Shown here piece by piece: positions 1-10,621 of a DNA stretch of 64,000 nt (positions are counted from its first letter, which is position 1; each line of letters starts with the position of its first letter). Location of the stretch: NCBI GenBank assembly GCA_001466705.2, contig LATX02000189.1:1054001-1118000 (forward strand), in the 5' to 3' direction. The DNA comes from Moniliophthora roreri (Eukaryota; Basidiomycota; Agaricomycetes; Agaricales; Marasmiaceae). The notes beneath the pieces were generated by a model. That model saw only the letters and a program-made list of their open reading frames with translations. It made no database searches and was not told the DNA's origin. The position numbers were made by a program, and so were the translations under genes.

Positions 1-1
1 A

Positions 2-862
2 TGGGAGTTTCGGAGAGTCATTTTGGGTAATCGGGACAGTACAGGTACTGCTCAGACTTCGAAAGAGCCTACGGGCGTGGAGTATAAACCTGTTATGAAA
101 CCTCTGAAATCTTGGTATACAGGTGTATCCCCTGTTAATAGAGGTGCAGGCTGGGCGAAACAGGGCGAAAACAAGGTTGAACCAGCGGTAGACTTGCTGA
201 GCTCTGGCACGAGCGCTTCAGCTAGGTCGTCCACGGCTACCAGCAACATGCCTGGATCACCCAGCCCACGAGGCGGTAGAAGGCGATCTTCTCAGAGACG
301 AGATAGCCGAAGGTTATTTTACTCTCCTAATCAATATACCTTTGTCGATGTTAACGCTAACTCGACGCCACCTCTGCGGGTGAAAAAGAAGGCAAGGCAG
401 AGTACAAAGCCTAGGGAGAAGCACCCGAGTCGTTCCCATTCTCATCGGCAACGAGAGCGAGAACGACCTCGCCATCGAACACATAACACGTTCAGTGCGG
501 TGCCACCAGTACCACCAGTACCACCACTTCCAACATATCCACACGGATACGCTCCCTACGCTCCAACTGCATCTCCACTTTATCTTTTCCAGCCCCCCCA
601 GCCTTTAAGTCCTTCGAACACCAACGTGGATGCCAATCAGTCTCATGCTCAAAATCCAGGACTTCTGTCACCTATTTTCATGCCAATGGTTCCAGCGGTG
701 TTTACATCTGGCTCGATTGGTACTGCAAGTCCTCCGGGACTGGCAGGAAGAGGTGCAGGCGGAGGATATGGACCACCTGGCCCTACGGGTAATTTCCCTG
801 GAGGGTTTGGTATGTCGCCTGTGTCGGAATCGACTCCTAAACCGAAACATGAGTCCTTGTAA
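2..862 (+). CDS. 3' end of a gene for a disordered Pro/Ser/Arg-rich protein (5' end outside window)
   Basis: The frame is open from the first bases and ends at the TAA at 860-862, so the true start lies upstream of the window. About 286 residues are visible. The protein is low complexity: an Arg/Ser-rich stretch around residues 85-155 (RRSSQRRDSRR, RQRERERPRHR), a PPVPPVPPLP proline run near residue 170, and a Gly/Pro-rich end (GRGAGGGYGPPGPTG). No folded domain, membrane segment or catalytic motif is visible. The Arg-rich part could be a nuclear-localisation or RNA-binding tail and the proline run an SH3 or WW ligand, but both are guesses. I do not recognise the family. The tail resembles the disordered C-termini of the membrane proteins further along, so a membrane N-terminus upstream is possible. 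Confidence 0.6.
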   Translation, partial: WEFRRVILGNRDSTGTAQTSKEPTGVEYKPVMKPLKSWYTGVSPVNRGAGWAKQGENKVEPAVDLLSSGTSASARSSTATSNMPGSPSPRGGRRRSSQRRDSRRLFYSPNQYTFVDVNANSTPPLRVKKKARQSTKPREKHPSRSHSHRQRERERPRHRTHNTFSAVPPVPPVPPLPTYPHGYAPYAPTASPLYLFQPPQPLSPSNTNVDANQSHAQNPGLLSPIFMPMVPAVFTSGSIGTASPPGLAGRGAGGGYGPPGPTGNFPGGFGMSPVSESTPKPKHESL

Positions 863-1601
863 ATGATTTTTCTTTTTATTCTGGTTTATGGTCATTTTAT
901 TCGCTTTGACGCTTTCTCTGCTACCAATCAACGGACATTAACTTAATAGCCATTCTTCACTCAATCGTTTTACATGCATACTCGGAGCACTCCACCTGTT
1001 GTATTCCTCCCTACGAGCAATTCTCTCTTCCATGACGCTCCACTCCAAATATAGCAGCCTACTATATGCTTAGGGCCTACTTCACTTCTTCACAAGTGTG
1101 ATGCCCACAAAACCGGTAAATGTGCCGATTGACGTATCATTCTTCTCAAAGGTCCATCAGCCCCGTCAAGCGAGATGTACGTAGCCCCATTTCAGCGTTG
1201 GTCGGTCGGTTGCACGATCAAGTCTTCTAGCACCAACTGACAAGGGCATAATTGTTAGCTGTGCCACCAGCCTTACCAGTCAGTTCTTTCACTATGACTT
1301 ATAATACGTATCCTCCGCCGCCCATTCAATGAAGCTTTACAAGGAGGTGTAAAACATGGCGATCAACCTCAATCTGCGTTGACTGAATTGATTCAACCTA
1401 ACTCTGTTAATGTCGGCGAGCAGTGTTGTAAACCGATATACCAAATCAGAACAGTGACTGGTTCAAGCCCGTTCATGACTAAAAATGCGAAAACATTGCA
1501 ATTGCAGACTAGGAATAAAAATAATACGTTGGGATCGTCAAGACCTTCCACAAGACATAACAAGCGTCCACAATTATCGAGGTTGGATCCATGCTGTCCA
1601 C
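863..1601. other. intergenic region between two gene ends
   Basis: This 739-bp stretch separates the 3' end of the first gene from the 3' end of the Dcn1-like gene, so it should hold two 3' UTRs and no shared promoter. Short open stretches exist on both strands, but none shows a family motif or a plausible exon chain. I see no tRNA, repeat or transposon end. Confidence 0.4.
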
Positions 1602-3603
1602 TCAAGAAGACGATGCACCAGTTTGGGCCCTCTTCCACTCGACGAAATCGTCCAATAAAGTGGGCCATGCCTAAAAACAATCTCTTTTAGTGTGATCAAG
1701 AGATATGCAATGCTCGACACACGTACTCCACCACCCTCATCGTAATCTTCTAACGTGGGCTTTACCGATTCCAGGAATTCGAGCATCTACGGACGCATGA
1801 GTAAAAAGCATGTCTGATTGACACAAACGTGATGCTAACCATAACCCATAGATCTTTATTTGCTGCTTTGTATGTTCCTTTCTCCTACAAATCGTCACAT
1901 AAGTGTATCCTCCTCAAAACGAATGAAAAAGAAAATACATTGATGAATCCGAGTATCTCTGTCATGATAGGGTATTTCGGAGGGAGCAGGACCGACCAAA
2001 GAGCAGTGGCGATCTATTGATCCACTCGCATTCAGTCAAGTAACGTGAGTAATAGACGAAGACGATTTACCTCCATGTCAAGGTTCCGAGATTGTCTGCA
2101 AACGAGATCAGTTGAAGAGCACAGAACGTCATGCGAATCAGGAGCTTACTCCGCTTTGGCGAGCGAGAAGCAGAAATTGTACACTTCATGAAAGGCGCTT
2201 TTCTTATCTTTCGCATACTGCCAGTATGAAGCGCGATTATATGGTTCATTCTTCGATGGCTTCACTGCTGGCTTGTCAAAAATTAGAAGGTCCTCCAGTT
2301 CGGAGAGGGCTGAGTGTATGGCCGGCAACGAAGATACTCTATCACCTCGAGTCAGCAGTGAGAACCGGTAACGACGAAGGCCGAAACGTACTTCAAAGTC
2401 GTTGTTCCCTTCACCCATTCATCCTTCGTAAACTTGCCCATCTCCTTCGCATGCATTTGCCACGCCAAAATCATAGGCTGCACACCTTCCATAGATATGT
2501 CGGCATCCTTGCATAAAGTCTCAAGTCCTTCTGGTCCAATGACATCAGGCTCTGACGCGTCGGCGTATTTGTTGAAGAGTGTCAATGCATTGGCTGGGGT
2601 ATAAAGTTCCGATGCTGTTTGGGTATTTGTTGTTTGAGCTTCTTTCGTACCATTAGCCTGGATTGCAGAAGCCAAGTCAGATGACAAGTCGACGAAAGGC
2701 AGGAAGTAAATCTCTGACCTTGCTAGTGCTTTGCTCACGCTGGTCATCACTGTGGACCTTGTCAGAAATACAGCAGAGCAAAGACGATAGGCGCATGAGT
2801 GGACATCCACAAGCAGCGCCTCACCAACGTGACGAGTTGAAGGACAATATTTGTTCCACAGCACTCTCGCGTAGTGAAGGTTGACGGGGAAGATAACTCA
2901 CTGATTCGCTGTCTCCACGTCCTACAACCCGGTTAGCCACGTGGTCAAGTACAAATTTGGCAAACGCGAAGAACACGAAACTTACGTCGCGACTTTGTAT
3001 TGATGCGATATAGACGTGTGTTGGGGACGTATATATGGGACATACAGCGGAAAATGTCGAGGAAGACGATGCAGGAATTCGGGTAACAGCTGTTGAGCAT
3101 GGATTTGTGACTGAAATTAGGACGATGCTCACGATTGACCCTTCTTTCCTTTGGTGGGTTTCGAACTAGTTTTCGTGGCGGTTCTAGCTTTCTTTGGAAC
3201 AGGAGCATCTCCCTATAAAATGTCCAACATCAGAAGTGCGAGAATCGCGAACTGTTTGAGGTAGAAGTACTTCATCACCAGCCGCTTTCGCAGGTGCCTT
3301 TTTCGACCTGATACAGAAGCAAGTTTTAATAGTTCAAGGCCATGAACACACAGAGCACCCACGTAGTGGCTTTCGTCGTTTTAGTCTGCTTTGCGGTCTT
3401 GGAGGTGGACCCTGAGGCCTCGGAGGTTGTATTGGCATCTGTTTTCGTGGGATTGCGAGTAGATCTTCGAGTAGCTCGCGTCGCTGAGGAAGACGCTGCT
3501 TCCTCGGTGGTCTCTGGCTCGTCAGCGCGTTTTCTCTATGTAGGAAATTAATATGGAGGACGCATCACTGAGGAGGACTACGGTGACTTGCCTTGGGAGC
3601 CAT
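1602..3603 (-). CDS. Dcn1-like (DCUN1/PONY domain) cullin neddylation factor
   Basis: Dcn1 proteins act as an E3 that helps Ubc12 place Nedd8 on cullins. The DCUN1 core is clear in four or more exons: LFNKYADASEPDVIGPEGLE (about 2620-2570), LAWQMHAKEMGKFTKDEW, SSLPAIHSALSELEDLL, then NLDMEIATALWSVLLPPKYP after two introns. The last exon reads GAWPTLLDDFVEW and stops at 1602-1604. The N-terminal exons start at 3603 with MAPKRKRADEP and give a Lys/Arg/Thr-rich tail of about 100 residues. MAPK joins KRAD across an intron with a GC donor at about 3591. The link between the tail (last visible codon near 3132) and the PONY core (from about 2680) is not resolved: the tail could end at the TGA at 3129, making it a separate gene. 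A basic disordered N-terminus is, as far as I recall, usual in agaricomycete Dcn1. It is divergent from Cia2, with 251 bp between the starts. Confidence 0.72.
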
Positions 3604-3854
3604 TACAAGTGATTTTCTTCGTCACCCAAGCCTTGAGATTTGCGCAGAGTATGAATGAATGTCAGTCGAGTGGGAAACGAGGCGGAAGCTAGGCGTGGAT
3701 TCAAGATGTCAAGACAGAGACAATAGAAAGTGGAGAGAAGAGGATTCTTCAGTTTACGGTCACGGGTATGTGGCATCATCCCGAGTCCGCCGGCTTACAC
3801 ACCAACGGGTCCAAGCTCTCTTTTACACACCCATCTACTCAAAATCATCCAGCT

Positions 3855-4528
3855 ATGCCAGGGGAAATTTACAACTCCAATCCAACTGTCTTCCGTGCCA
3901 CGCAGAAGCCCTCTACTCGCTACATCACAGAAAAGAATTCCCTTTGGCTAGGCGGCTCAGACACTTCCGAGAATGCGAGTTTTGACGATAATGAAGCAGA
4001 GCCTATTGATCAGGATGAACTCTTTGGTATGTTGTTGGAATACTCTAGACCCGTTTCAGCTAACTCGATGCTTTCCAGAATTGATTAGGTATATCAAAGA
4101 TCCAGAGCATCCTGGACTTAACCTAGAGCAGCTCAAAATTGTATCGGCACCCCAGTGCTCAATATCTGGCGATTTCGTGGCGATTGAATTTACGCCGACT
4201 GTGCCTCATTGTGGGATGTCTACCCTGATTGGTATGACTGTTTTGCGGACTATATACGGTTTTATTACTCACATCTCACAGGCTTGTCGATCAGGGTTCG
4301 GCTCATGCGAAGTCTACCCAATCGGTTCAAAGTGGACATTTTCGTGAAGCCCGGGTCGCATCAGAGTGAAAATGCAGGTATGCCTAATACAGTATTCACT
4401 TTACAATTTCAGCATTGATTATATTGCTAGTTAACAAGCAGCTCAATGACAAGGAACGTGTGGCTGCAGCACTCGAGAATCCAGCATTGGCCAAGACTTT
4501 GGAAGACTGCCTTGACCCATTCGACTAA
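3855..4528 (+). CDS. cia2: Cia2 / MIP18-family cytosolic Fe-S cluster assembly factor
   Basis: Cia2 (FAM96/MIP18 family) is part of the CIA targeting complex, with Cia1 and Met18, that hands Fe-S clusters to cytosolic and nuclear enzymes such as polymerases and primase. Four exons close in phase: 3855-4026, 4079-4231, 4282-4377 and 4431-4528, giving 172 residues. Family landmarks are all present: [34 protein letters not shown] with the conserved reactive cysteine, [19 protein letters not shown], and [18 protein letters not shown] near the C-terminus. The acidic N-terminus ([12 protein letters not shown]) before the domain is usual. Start is the ATG opening [10 protein letters not shown]; the longer open frame upstream lacks conservation signs. 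The primase large subunit at 56.6 kb, a 4Fe-4S protein, is the kind of client this factor serves. Confidence 0.95.
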
Positions 4529-4878
4529 TTCAATGTCTCCGCAAAACGTCAACCCATCGTCAACGGACACAGTACATGTCCGACTTATCAATATATCAAT
4601 ACTAAATTTGCCATGATTTTGCCATCCCCTATGCCATTCAATGGTTGCGAACGCAGACTGAGCTTTACTTGTTTCCTGGTAGATGATACTTAGACGCATT
4701 GCGCGCAAGATAGAATTGCACCCTCACTGCCCTGACTGCGCGTCCGCTGGGACCAGGATCGGCTGAAGAGGATACTTTGTGCATTGAGTAGCCATTCGAT
4801 CTTACTTCCTTCGGGAGGCATTTGATTCTCAATAATTACACAACTTTCAATGGATGATTGCTAGGTTTGGTAGTACTC
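4529..4878. other. convergent 3' intergenic region
   Basis: This stretch of 350 bp lies between the convergent ends of the cia2 and FUN14 genes. It should carry both 3' UTRs. The open frame on the minus strand at 4427-4708 overlaps the last cia2 exon and has no family features. Nothing else is visible. Confidence 0.4.
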
Positions 4879-5722
4879 TCAGCCTATTCTCAAGCCCAAT
4901 AACAAACCTGCGACGAAGCTTGCTCGCGGTTGGAAGTCGGCAGCCAAGAAGTTGACTAGCCAGTTGAAGAATGAGTATACAGTGGGAGGTTTCGAGGCAC
5001 CATTGAGATCTTTCGTGTAGAACAGGTTCTCAAATCGCTTCGAAACCCTTCCCCAATCAACCCGAATGACGGATGTCGTTCCGAGATACTGAGTGCAATG
5101 TCAATACAATGTAACACGGCAAATATGCAAAAAGAATACCTGAAGTAGCACAAAGACTCCACCAAGAAAGAATGCGATCGCCTTTGCACCCTTCTTCACG
5201 AACACACCGGCACAGATACCTTGACGCGTCACACGCAATAATTAGCCTATGGGCAGGTACATAACGAGATGTGGTGACATTCACCTGCGACAGTACCAAA
5301 AGACAACTCATAAAGATTCACTGATGATTCAGGGGGAGGTGAAGGTGTTGAGTTATAGACTCCTGGTGGCGGAGGGGATGTTGCCTCTGGCTTGAGTGGA
5401 GATACAGCTGGAAGAAAAATCAAGTCGGTGATGACTCCGTATTTGACCCTTTGAACTCACGTTCGCAAAAAATAGTAGGCGATAGTATTGCTGAAACTCC
5501 CAGTCCAACTCCAGTCAGTCCTAGTGCCTTCCATACTGAAGGGAATCGATTCGTGGGCCTGCCGTCAAAGTATAAAACCGTGTTGGGTCGAGGATGCGCA
5601 ATTGTGGTGACCAGTTTCGAGTTATTCGTCCCTATGCGACGTAAGAGAGGAGACTGCAGTTTCCAGCATGTCTGGTGGTTCAGAATACCATGCAGAGGAC
5701 GTGAGAGCTTCAATGTCGACAT
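4879..5722 (-). CDS. FUN14-family mitochondrial outer-membrane protein
   Basis: FUN14 proteins are small mitochondrial outer-membrane proteins; the mammalian member FUNDC1 is a mitophagy receptor, while fungal roles are less defined. Exon 1 starts at 5722 (MSTLKLSRPL) and carries a basic N-terminus and a first hydrophobic segment (VWKALGLTGVGLGVSAIL). A proline-rich linker (PEATSPPPPGVYN) follows in exon 2. The FUN14 domain proper is spread over the next exons: SFGTVAGICAGVFVKKGAKA, then IAFFLGGVFVLLQYLGTT, VIRVDWGRVSKRFENLFY, and the last helix FVAGLLLGLRIG just before the stop at 4879-4881. The VDW and FxxGxxxGxRxG signatures are those of the family. The N-terminal extension beyond the core is longer than in FUNDC1 and looks like a mitochondrial presequence. 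I see no LIR motif of the FUNDC1 kind in the N-terminus. Confidence 0.88.
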
Positions 5723-5927
5723 GGTGGTTGAAGAGACGAAATAACAGCGGTGATGTCATCTCAATTTCATGCTGGGGAGCGCTAATTTTGTCGCCGTAGT
5801 TTCAAAGGGCTGAGAGCCTTTTACAGTACTTGATTACTTGAAGTCTAGGTAAACTAAGTATACATGAAACGGCATTTTGCCTTAACAGCCGGATTCGAGG
5901 TTCCGTCTGCATCTGCAACACCCTATA

Positions 5928-7578
5928 TCACCTAAACTCTAGCATCACCGTTTTACCTGTTGCATGCGAAACAAGGGAAGCTGCTGAGCTCTGGGGCATA
6001 TCGGCGCTATAATCGTGCCACTGCACCCAACGGCGTTTGTCGCTGGGAGAACTGGTCTCCACCAGTTGGGGACGCGTGGGTAGGACTGCACGCTGTGGAA
6101 CAGCAAGATACCTGGCACGAGGTGAGTAAGACATCGGTGATGATGGCGCAGAGTGAAGCTGTAGATCATTCCCTGATCTCCCCGAGGGCCTCAATGATGA
6201 AGGATGCCGACGAAGTGGTCCTGGGTCGCTGAAGGATGAAACTTCCGTGCGAGGCGTCTGAGGATACGGCGAATTCCCGTAACCAGGAGGAAGCGGGAAA
6301 GCACTGGGACTAAACGGCGGATAATTGGCTGAATACGCTCCGCGACTCCATGAAGTAGAAGCTGTAAATGTCGACGGACAGACCGAAGGGCTGCGGCTTA
6401 TGGGACCGGGGCTCAGGAAAGGGTTTGGAAGAGGCCGAGGGTTTGTCGGAAGAGTACTGCGCACAGATGCTACAGACGAGGCAGTTGAAGAGATCCCAGA
6501 AGGAGAGCTGGGCTTTGTATTCGTGTTCGCAAATGACCTTTGGAACGGGGAATGCAATGGGGTAGTAACTGGCACAGGCCGGTATCCTTCAGCCGGGTAA
6601 GGAGGGGGTTGAGCGCCGTTCGTGTTTGCAAGAGGTAGGTCCCTCTTTGTTTCATAGGGTGAAGGTAAGCGCTTGGCACTAGTGAATGATAAATAAGATT
6701 CAACGGATTCCATGCTAGCTCTCCTCTCCCCCACGTTCTTCAGCATCAATGGTTCGAACGAGTTGATGGTATCCTGCCTGGGTAGAGATTCTGTTATTGT
6801 GTCTACATCCCCTGGAGGTCTTGGGATGTGTGCCATGGCGGCGAGACATGCAATGTATAGAAGTACTACACACATCCCGTTCAGTACTTTTGAGATAAAG
6901 TGAATAAATTTGCTTACAAACGGAAGCTAGTGTCCATGTACCCGCGACGACTGTAATTGAGAGTTCATAACAACCGGTGGCAGGTCCTACTGGTATCAAT
7001 GGTTAATGATAAGAAACGACCTAGAGCATCCTGCCCTCACCAAAAGGGGGACAGAGATATGGGCGGCCAATGAAAGTGAAGTAGATGGCGCTGCCTAGAC
7101 AGAATTCAGTCGGTCGAGAATGTGAACATCAGGAAACAGACGTACCCAAGGATATAAACGAATATAGTGAGATTCGAGCCGCATCGTGCCAAGCACGGAA
7201 CTTCACGACGGCCCTGTCAACACATTAAGCTCTGTTTAGCCTAGGCAATTCCAGGAGGATCTGATATATACCTACATCAGATACAAGAAAAGGGCACCAA
7301 CCCCAAAAGTGGCGGCCAGAATGATCATGAAAACACCTGCAGTGCGCTTCAATGTTGCGCAGTTCCCAGAAGTCGAGAAACACTTACGCTTTGGTGTATC
7401 ATCCCAAGCCCATTGCTGTACGGTGAGTACAGAAAAGATGGCAGACAGGGCTACACTAAGGATGATACCAACGACTGTTAAATAGTTAGCCAACGTCATG
7501 AGCATTGTGAAAAACGACGTGCGCACCGAAGATAACAATCCTCGATCGCCTAAAAAAGGTCCAAGCCCGAGCTGACAT
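5928..7578 (-). CDS. MARVEL-like four-helix membrane protein with long disordered tail (copy 1)
   Basis: Start at 7578 (MSARAWTFFRRSRIVIF), followed by an intron that ends at the acceptor before VVGIILSVALSAIFSVL (helix 1). Later exons give AGVFMIILAATFGVGALFLY (helix 2), ILGSAIYFTFIGRPYLCPPF (helix 3 and a Cys-containing loop), GCYELSITVVAGTWTLASV and FYIACLAAMA (helix 4). After the last helix comes a cytosolic tail of about 300 residues, rich in Ser and Pro (PSSPSGISSTASSVASVRS, PLPNPFLSPGP). Four helices with a Cys loop and an AGTWTLA-type fourth helix suggest the fungal MARVEL-like group, but no defining motif settles it. MARVEL proteins organise membrane domains; no function can be assigned here. 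Three more proteins of this plan lie at 8963-10229, 14161-15617 and 31273-32646. Confidence 0.65.
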
Positions 7579-8012
7579 CTTAGCCAAAAGAATATTAGGA
7601 ATTGAAAGAATGAAGGTTGAAAAAAACGAAAGTAAGGTAAGCACGAAGGAAGGCTAAAGGTTCAAAGAAAAAGAGCAAGATGCCGACCAGCAGAGGAAAC
7701 GAAGGGGATTAAGTAGTGTCATTGGACCTCAGTACATCTTTAAGGCAGAATTGCAAAGTAAGTGCGATGCAATTGGCAGACGTTGATACATTGACAGATG
7801 ACTTTTCGTCGTCCACACGCCCGGGCCTTCGACGGGACGGTTGCCCACATACATATTGACGACCGATGACAGAGAGCGCTATCGATATAAAAGACGCGAG
7901 GCCCCGAGAGAGCACAGGATTTTGATGTTTTGATCAAGTAACATGGTTCGAAATGACGGCGGCAGTCAAGGAACGGCAGTTCCGCTTTTCTCTAATATTC
8001 TCACTTGCTGTC
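7579..8012. promoter_or_regulatory. divergent promoter region, MARVEL-like 1 / Hv1
   Basis: This 434-bp gap separates the starts of two genes transcribed away from each other, so it should carry both promoters. I see no clear TATA element, repeat or conserved operator. Open stretches on the minus strand at 7709-7937 have no family features. Confidence 0.4.
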
Positions 8013-8799
8013 ATGACAGACTCAGAGTCTTGGAGGACTGAGCGGCAACCTCTCCTCGATCCCGAAAATCATTATGAAGATATGAATGATGAAGGAAAGC
8101 GGCCTTCATACCAAGAACGGGTCGCTGAAATTCTGGAATCGAGCCCTCTGCACAAGACTGTGATTGCCTTGGTATGTGCTCTCAAGTTTCCTCATACCGT
8201 GGTGGCCATTTTCAATCGAATGACAAAAGACTACCATAGATGTAGCTTGTGTTCTAGCAGATTTGGCTTATACCGTCCTGTCTCCAGGTTGCACTCCTGC
8301 TGGTCCCGAAGCACCCCTTTGGCTGGACGTTCTCGCTCACATCTCCCTCGCCATCACTGCCTTCTTCCTCATCGAAATACCACTGGCACTTTACGCATTT
8401 GGCATACAGTATTATAATCCATTTGGTGATATACCTCATGCCGTTCTACATGCATTCGACGCAATAATCATTCTCACTACATTTATACTGGAAGTCATCC
8501 TAAGAGGACGGGAAAGGGAGCTTGCGTCGCTGCTGATCGTGCTCCGTTTATGGCGTTTGGTGAAATTGGTCGGAGGTGATTCTTACTGTCCCCGTTGATG
8601 TGCCACACCTTCTCAACGATTTTGAACGTGTATAGGCATTGCGGTTGGGGCCGGGGAACTCGGAGAGGAAGATGCCAAAGATCTGGCGAATGTCCAAAAA
8701 GAGCTTGAGAACGTCAAAAATCGGCTTGACGCCAGTCAACGTGAAAATCAGCGCCTGAGGGAGAGATTAAATGCCGCGGGACTGTCAGAAGATGTCTGA
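8013..8799 (+). CDS. voltage-gated proton channel (Hv1 family)
   Basis: Hv1 channels are voltage-sensor domains that carry protons out of the cytosol across the plasma membrane, without a separate pore domain. Exons 8013-8171, 8230-8575 and 8636-8799 close in phase and give 222 residues. S1 reads TTIDVACVLADLAYTVL, where the Asp after Ile matches the selectivity-filter Asp112 of human Hv1. S2 is FFLIEIPLALYAFG with the conserved Glu. S3 is HAFDAIIILTTFILEV with the conserved Asp. S4 is LLIVLRLWRLVKLVGG: first two gating arginines kept, third position Lys. The C-terminus (DLANVQKELENVKNRLDASQ onward) is a heptad coiled coil, as in dimeric Hv1. The acceptor at 8228-8229 was chosen because it alone keeps the frame and the Asp. 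An in-frame ATG at 7953 would add 20 residues. Confidence 0.93.
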
Positions 8800-8962
8800 A
8801 GCATTAACATTACAATAACAGTTACAATTACTTGTTGGTTTCGATAGGTCCTTGGGTACTAGAGAATGTATGCTATTTGCTACAAAAGTTCAGTGCTTGT
8901 ATGGTTTCGTCCATGGGTCGTGAGTGGTGTGTAAAATCGTATGCTTATGGTCCAGCCCGTCG

Positions 8963-10229
8963 TCAAAACGGTTTCAATTCATCGGCGCGCACCCATCTAG
9001 AAAATCGAGTCTTCGGAATAGGCAAGTCGTGGTCGTGCACTTCGCCAGCGAATGTAGGTGTGGGATGGAGTGGAGGTCGAGAGATCGTCTGAGAGTCGCG
9101 GAAGCGTTCGATGAATCGGGACCCAACTGACTGTCCCTTGACCTCTGCCTTAACCGGGGGCGTGATGCTTTCCTGACTCGCAGACGTACGAGGAGAGGTT
9201 TCACGGCGGATGAAGGGTGGATCGACTCCCCTGCGCGTATTGGTTGGAGCCCAAGTAGGCTTCTCACCGGGCGGAGGAGCATGCTTGGCCTTCCGAGCGG
9301 CAGTAGATTCAATGTCCTCCAGATGGCGAGTCCAAGAGTCGTCTTCGAAACCCGTTTTCGGACGAGGAATACTGATGTCAGAATTCTTGAGCCTATTGTT
9401 GTTGAAGCCAAACCATGTGATATCGTAAATACTCTGAGTCCAGATATCCCGCTGAACGCGAGAGTGCGACATAGCAGACACGAAGAGAACAAGAAAGTAG
9501 GCCAGTTCTGAGGTGAGATCAGTCAAAGGTACGAGAGGATAATGGATAAGCACGAACGTAGAAGACCCACAAGCCAAGTAGTTGGAACCAATAAAAGAGC
9601 AGACGCCCTAATACTCCAATCTATACAGACCGTTTAGTGAACGAAAAATGTTGTATGAATATAGTATACACACCCCTGTTGACAACCATCTCGGAACTGT
9701 TTACGGTCGAGGCTATAGCAGCACCTGGGCACAGAGAACGTCAGATTTCACCAAGAGCATCGCAGACAACGCGAAAGTGCGCACCAATTTGGAGGAAGGA
9801 TAGAATCTGCACCCAGATTGTTTCCAGAGTGAGATGTGCTGTGTTGAGATGAGACCACACCATCGGAGTCAATCCACTATTGAATGAGTCGGGTTAAAGG
9901 GTAGTGCTTCGAAGGAAGTTGATGAACGACGGACAGAGGAAGGAGGATTAAAGCGACACAACTGTTGAATACGAGTAGAGGCTGACTCCCAGGTACTGCA
10001 GTTGGGCAGTTTATGTCAGTGGGTGGCGGATCCATACATAGCAAAAACCGCGTACCAGAGAGACCAGCTGCAGTAGTCACATTAATGTTCCAAGCCGTAA
10101 AGGTGAGAACCAAAAAATTCAGCAGTAGTAGAAGCACTGGACACGGAATGAATTTCAATGAATCGCGAGGGGCCAAAAGAACAACTCACAAAAAAATGTC
10201 AAACGTGCTATAAGGAAAGGGCTTCGCAT
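8963..10229 (-). CDS. MARVEL-like four-helix membrane protein with disordered tail (copy 2)
   Basis: Start at 10229 (MRSPFLIARLTFF); an intron leads into LLLLLNFLVLTFTAWNIN (helix 1). Next come PLLVFNSCVALILLPLSVV (helix 2), WSHLNTAHLTLETIWVQILS joined to FLQIGAAIASTV (helix 3), then ASALLLVPTTWLVELAYFLV and LFVSAMSHSRVQRDIW (helix 4). The pattern of a Trp-containing third helix ending in a small-residue GAAIA motif, then a short loop and the last helix, is that of fungal MARVEL-like proteins and is shared with copy 3. A Pro/Ser/Lys-rich tail of about 190 residues follows (PPPGEKPTWAPTNTRRGVDP) and ends at 8963. It lies tail-to-tail with the Hv1 gene and downstream of the Yvc1-like gene on the same strand. 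Exon joins in the loop between helices 3 and 4 are approximate. Function unknown. Confidence 0.65.
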
Positions 10230-10621
10230 GTTTTCAGTGTAAGGAGTTGAGAGGGCCAGCCAGTGGTGCGATTTCGTCTGGGTTGATACACGATTCGAAG
10301 GATCGTCAAATGTTCGTGATGGTAAGGGAATGTAAAGGCGTCGTTGACCACCGGTGGGCGTGCAGACCGTCTTGCTTCTGGCCCGGGCATTTGTACGATT
10401 TGACCGCAACGAGAACAATAGGAAACCCACAGGACAAAGGACTCGGCTAACGGGAGTACATTGTTAGTTACGGCATGCATCGGCGCACAATTACAAGGCG
10501 CCCAAATAGAGCCACAGTCAGTGTTCTCGACAGGTAATATTGCATTTTAAGCAGTGCATGTATACATAATCGTTACGGACATGATATTCATTGCGGCGCA
10601 TTCTAAAGCACAAGGAAGAAG
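10230..10621. promoter_or_regulatory. upstream region of MARVEL-like 2 and 3' region of Yvc1-like gene
   Basis: The gap of 392 bp lies between two genes on the minus strand. It should hold the promoter of the MARVEL-like gene and the 3' UTR of the channel gene. Open frames on both strands (for example 10208-10480) show no membrane segment or known motif, so I treat them as chance. No repeat or RNA gene seen. Confidence 0.35.

Noticed and set aside
1379..1690. 103-codon frame on the plus strand
   Set aside because: It lies opposite the last exons of the Dcn1-like gene, starts with a non-ATG codon and shows no family features.
10208..10480. Minus-strand frames upstream of MARVEL-like 2, possible extra N-terminal exons
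   Set aside because: The ATG at 10229 opens directly into the first helix with a good intron; the upstream translation is Arg/Pro-rich and has no link in phase.
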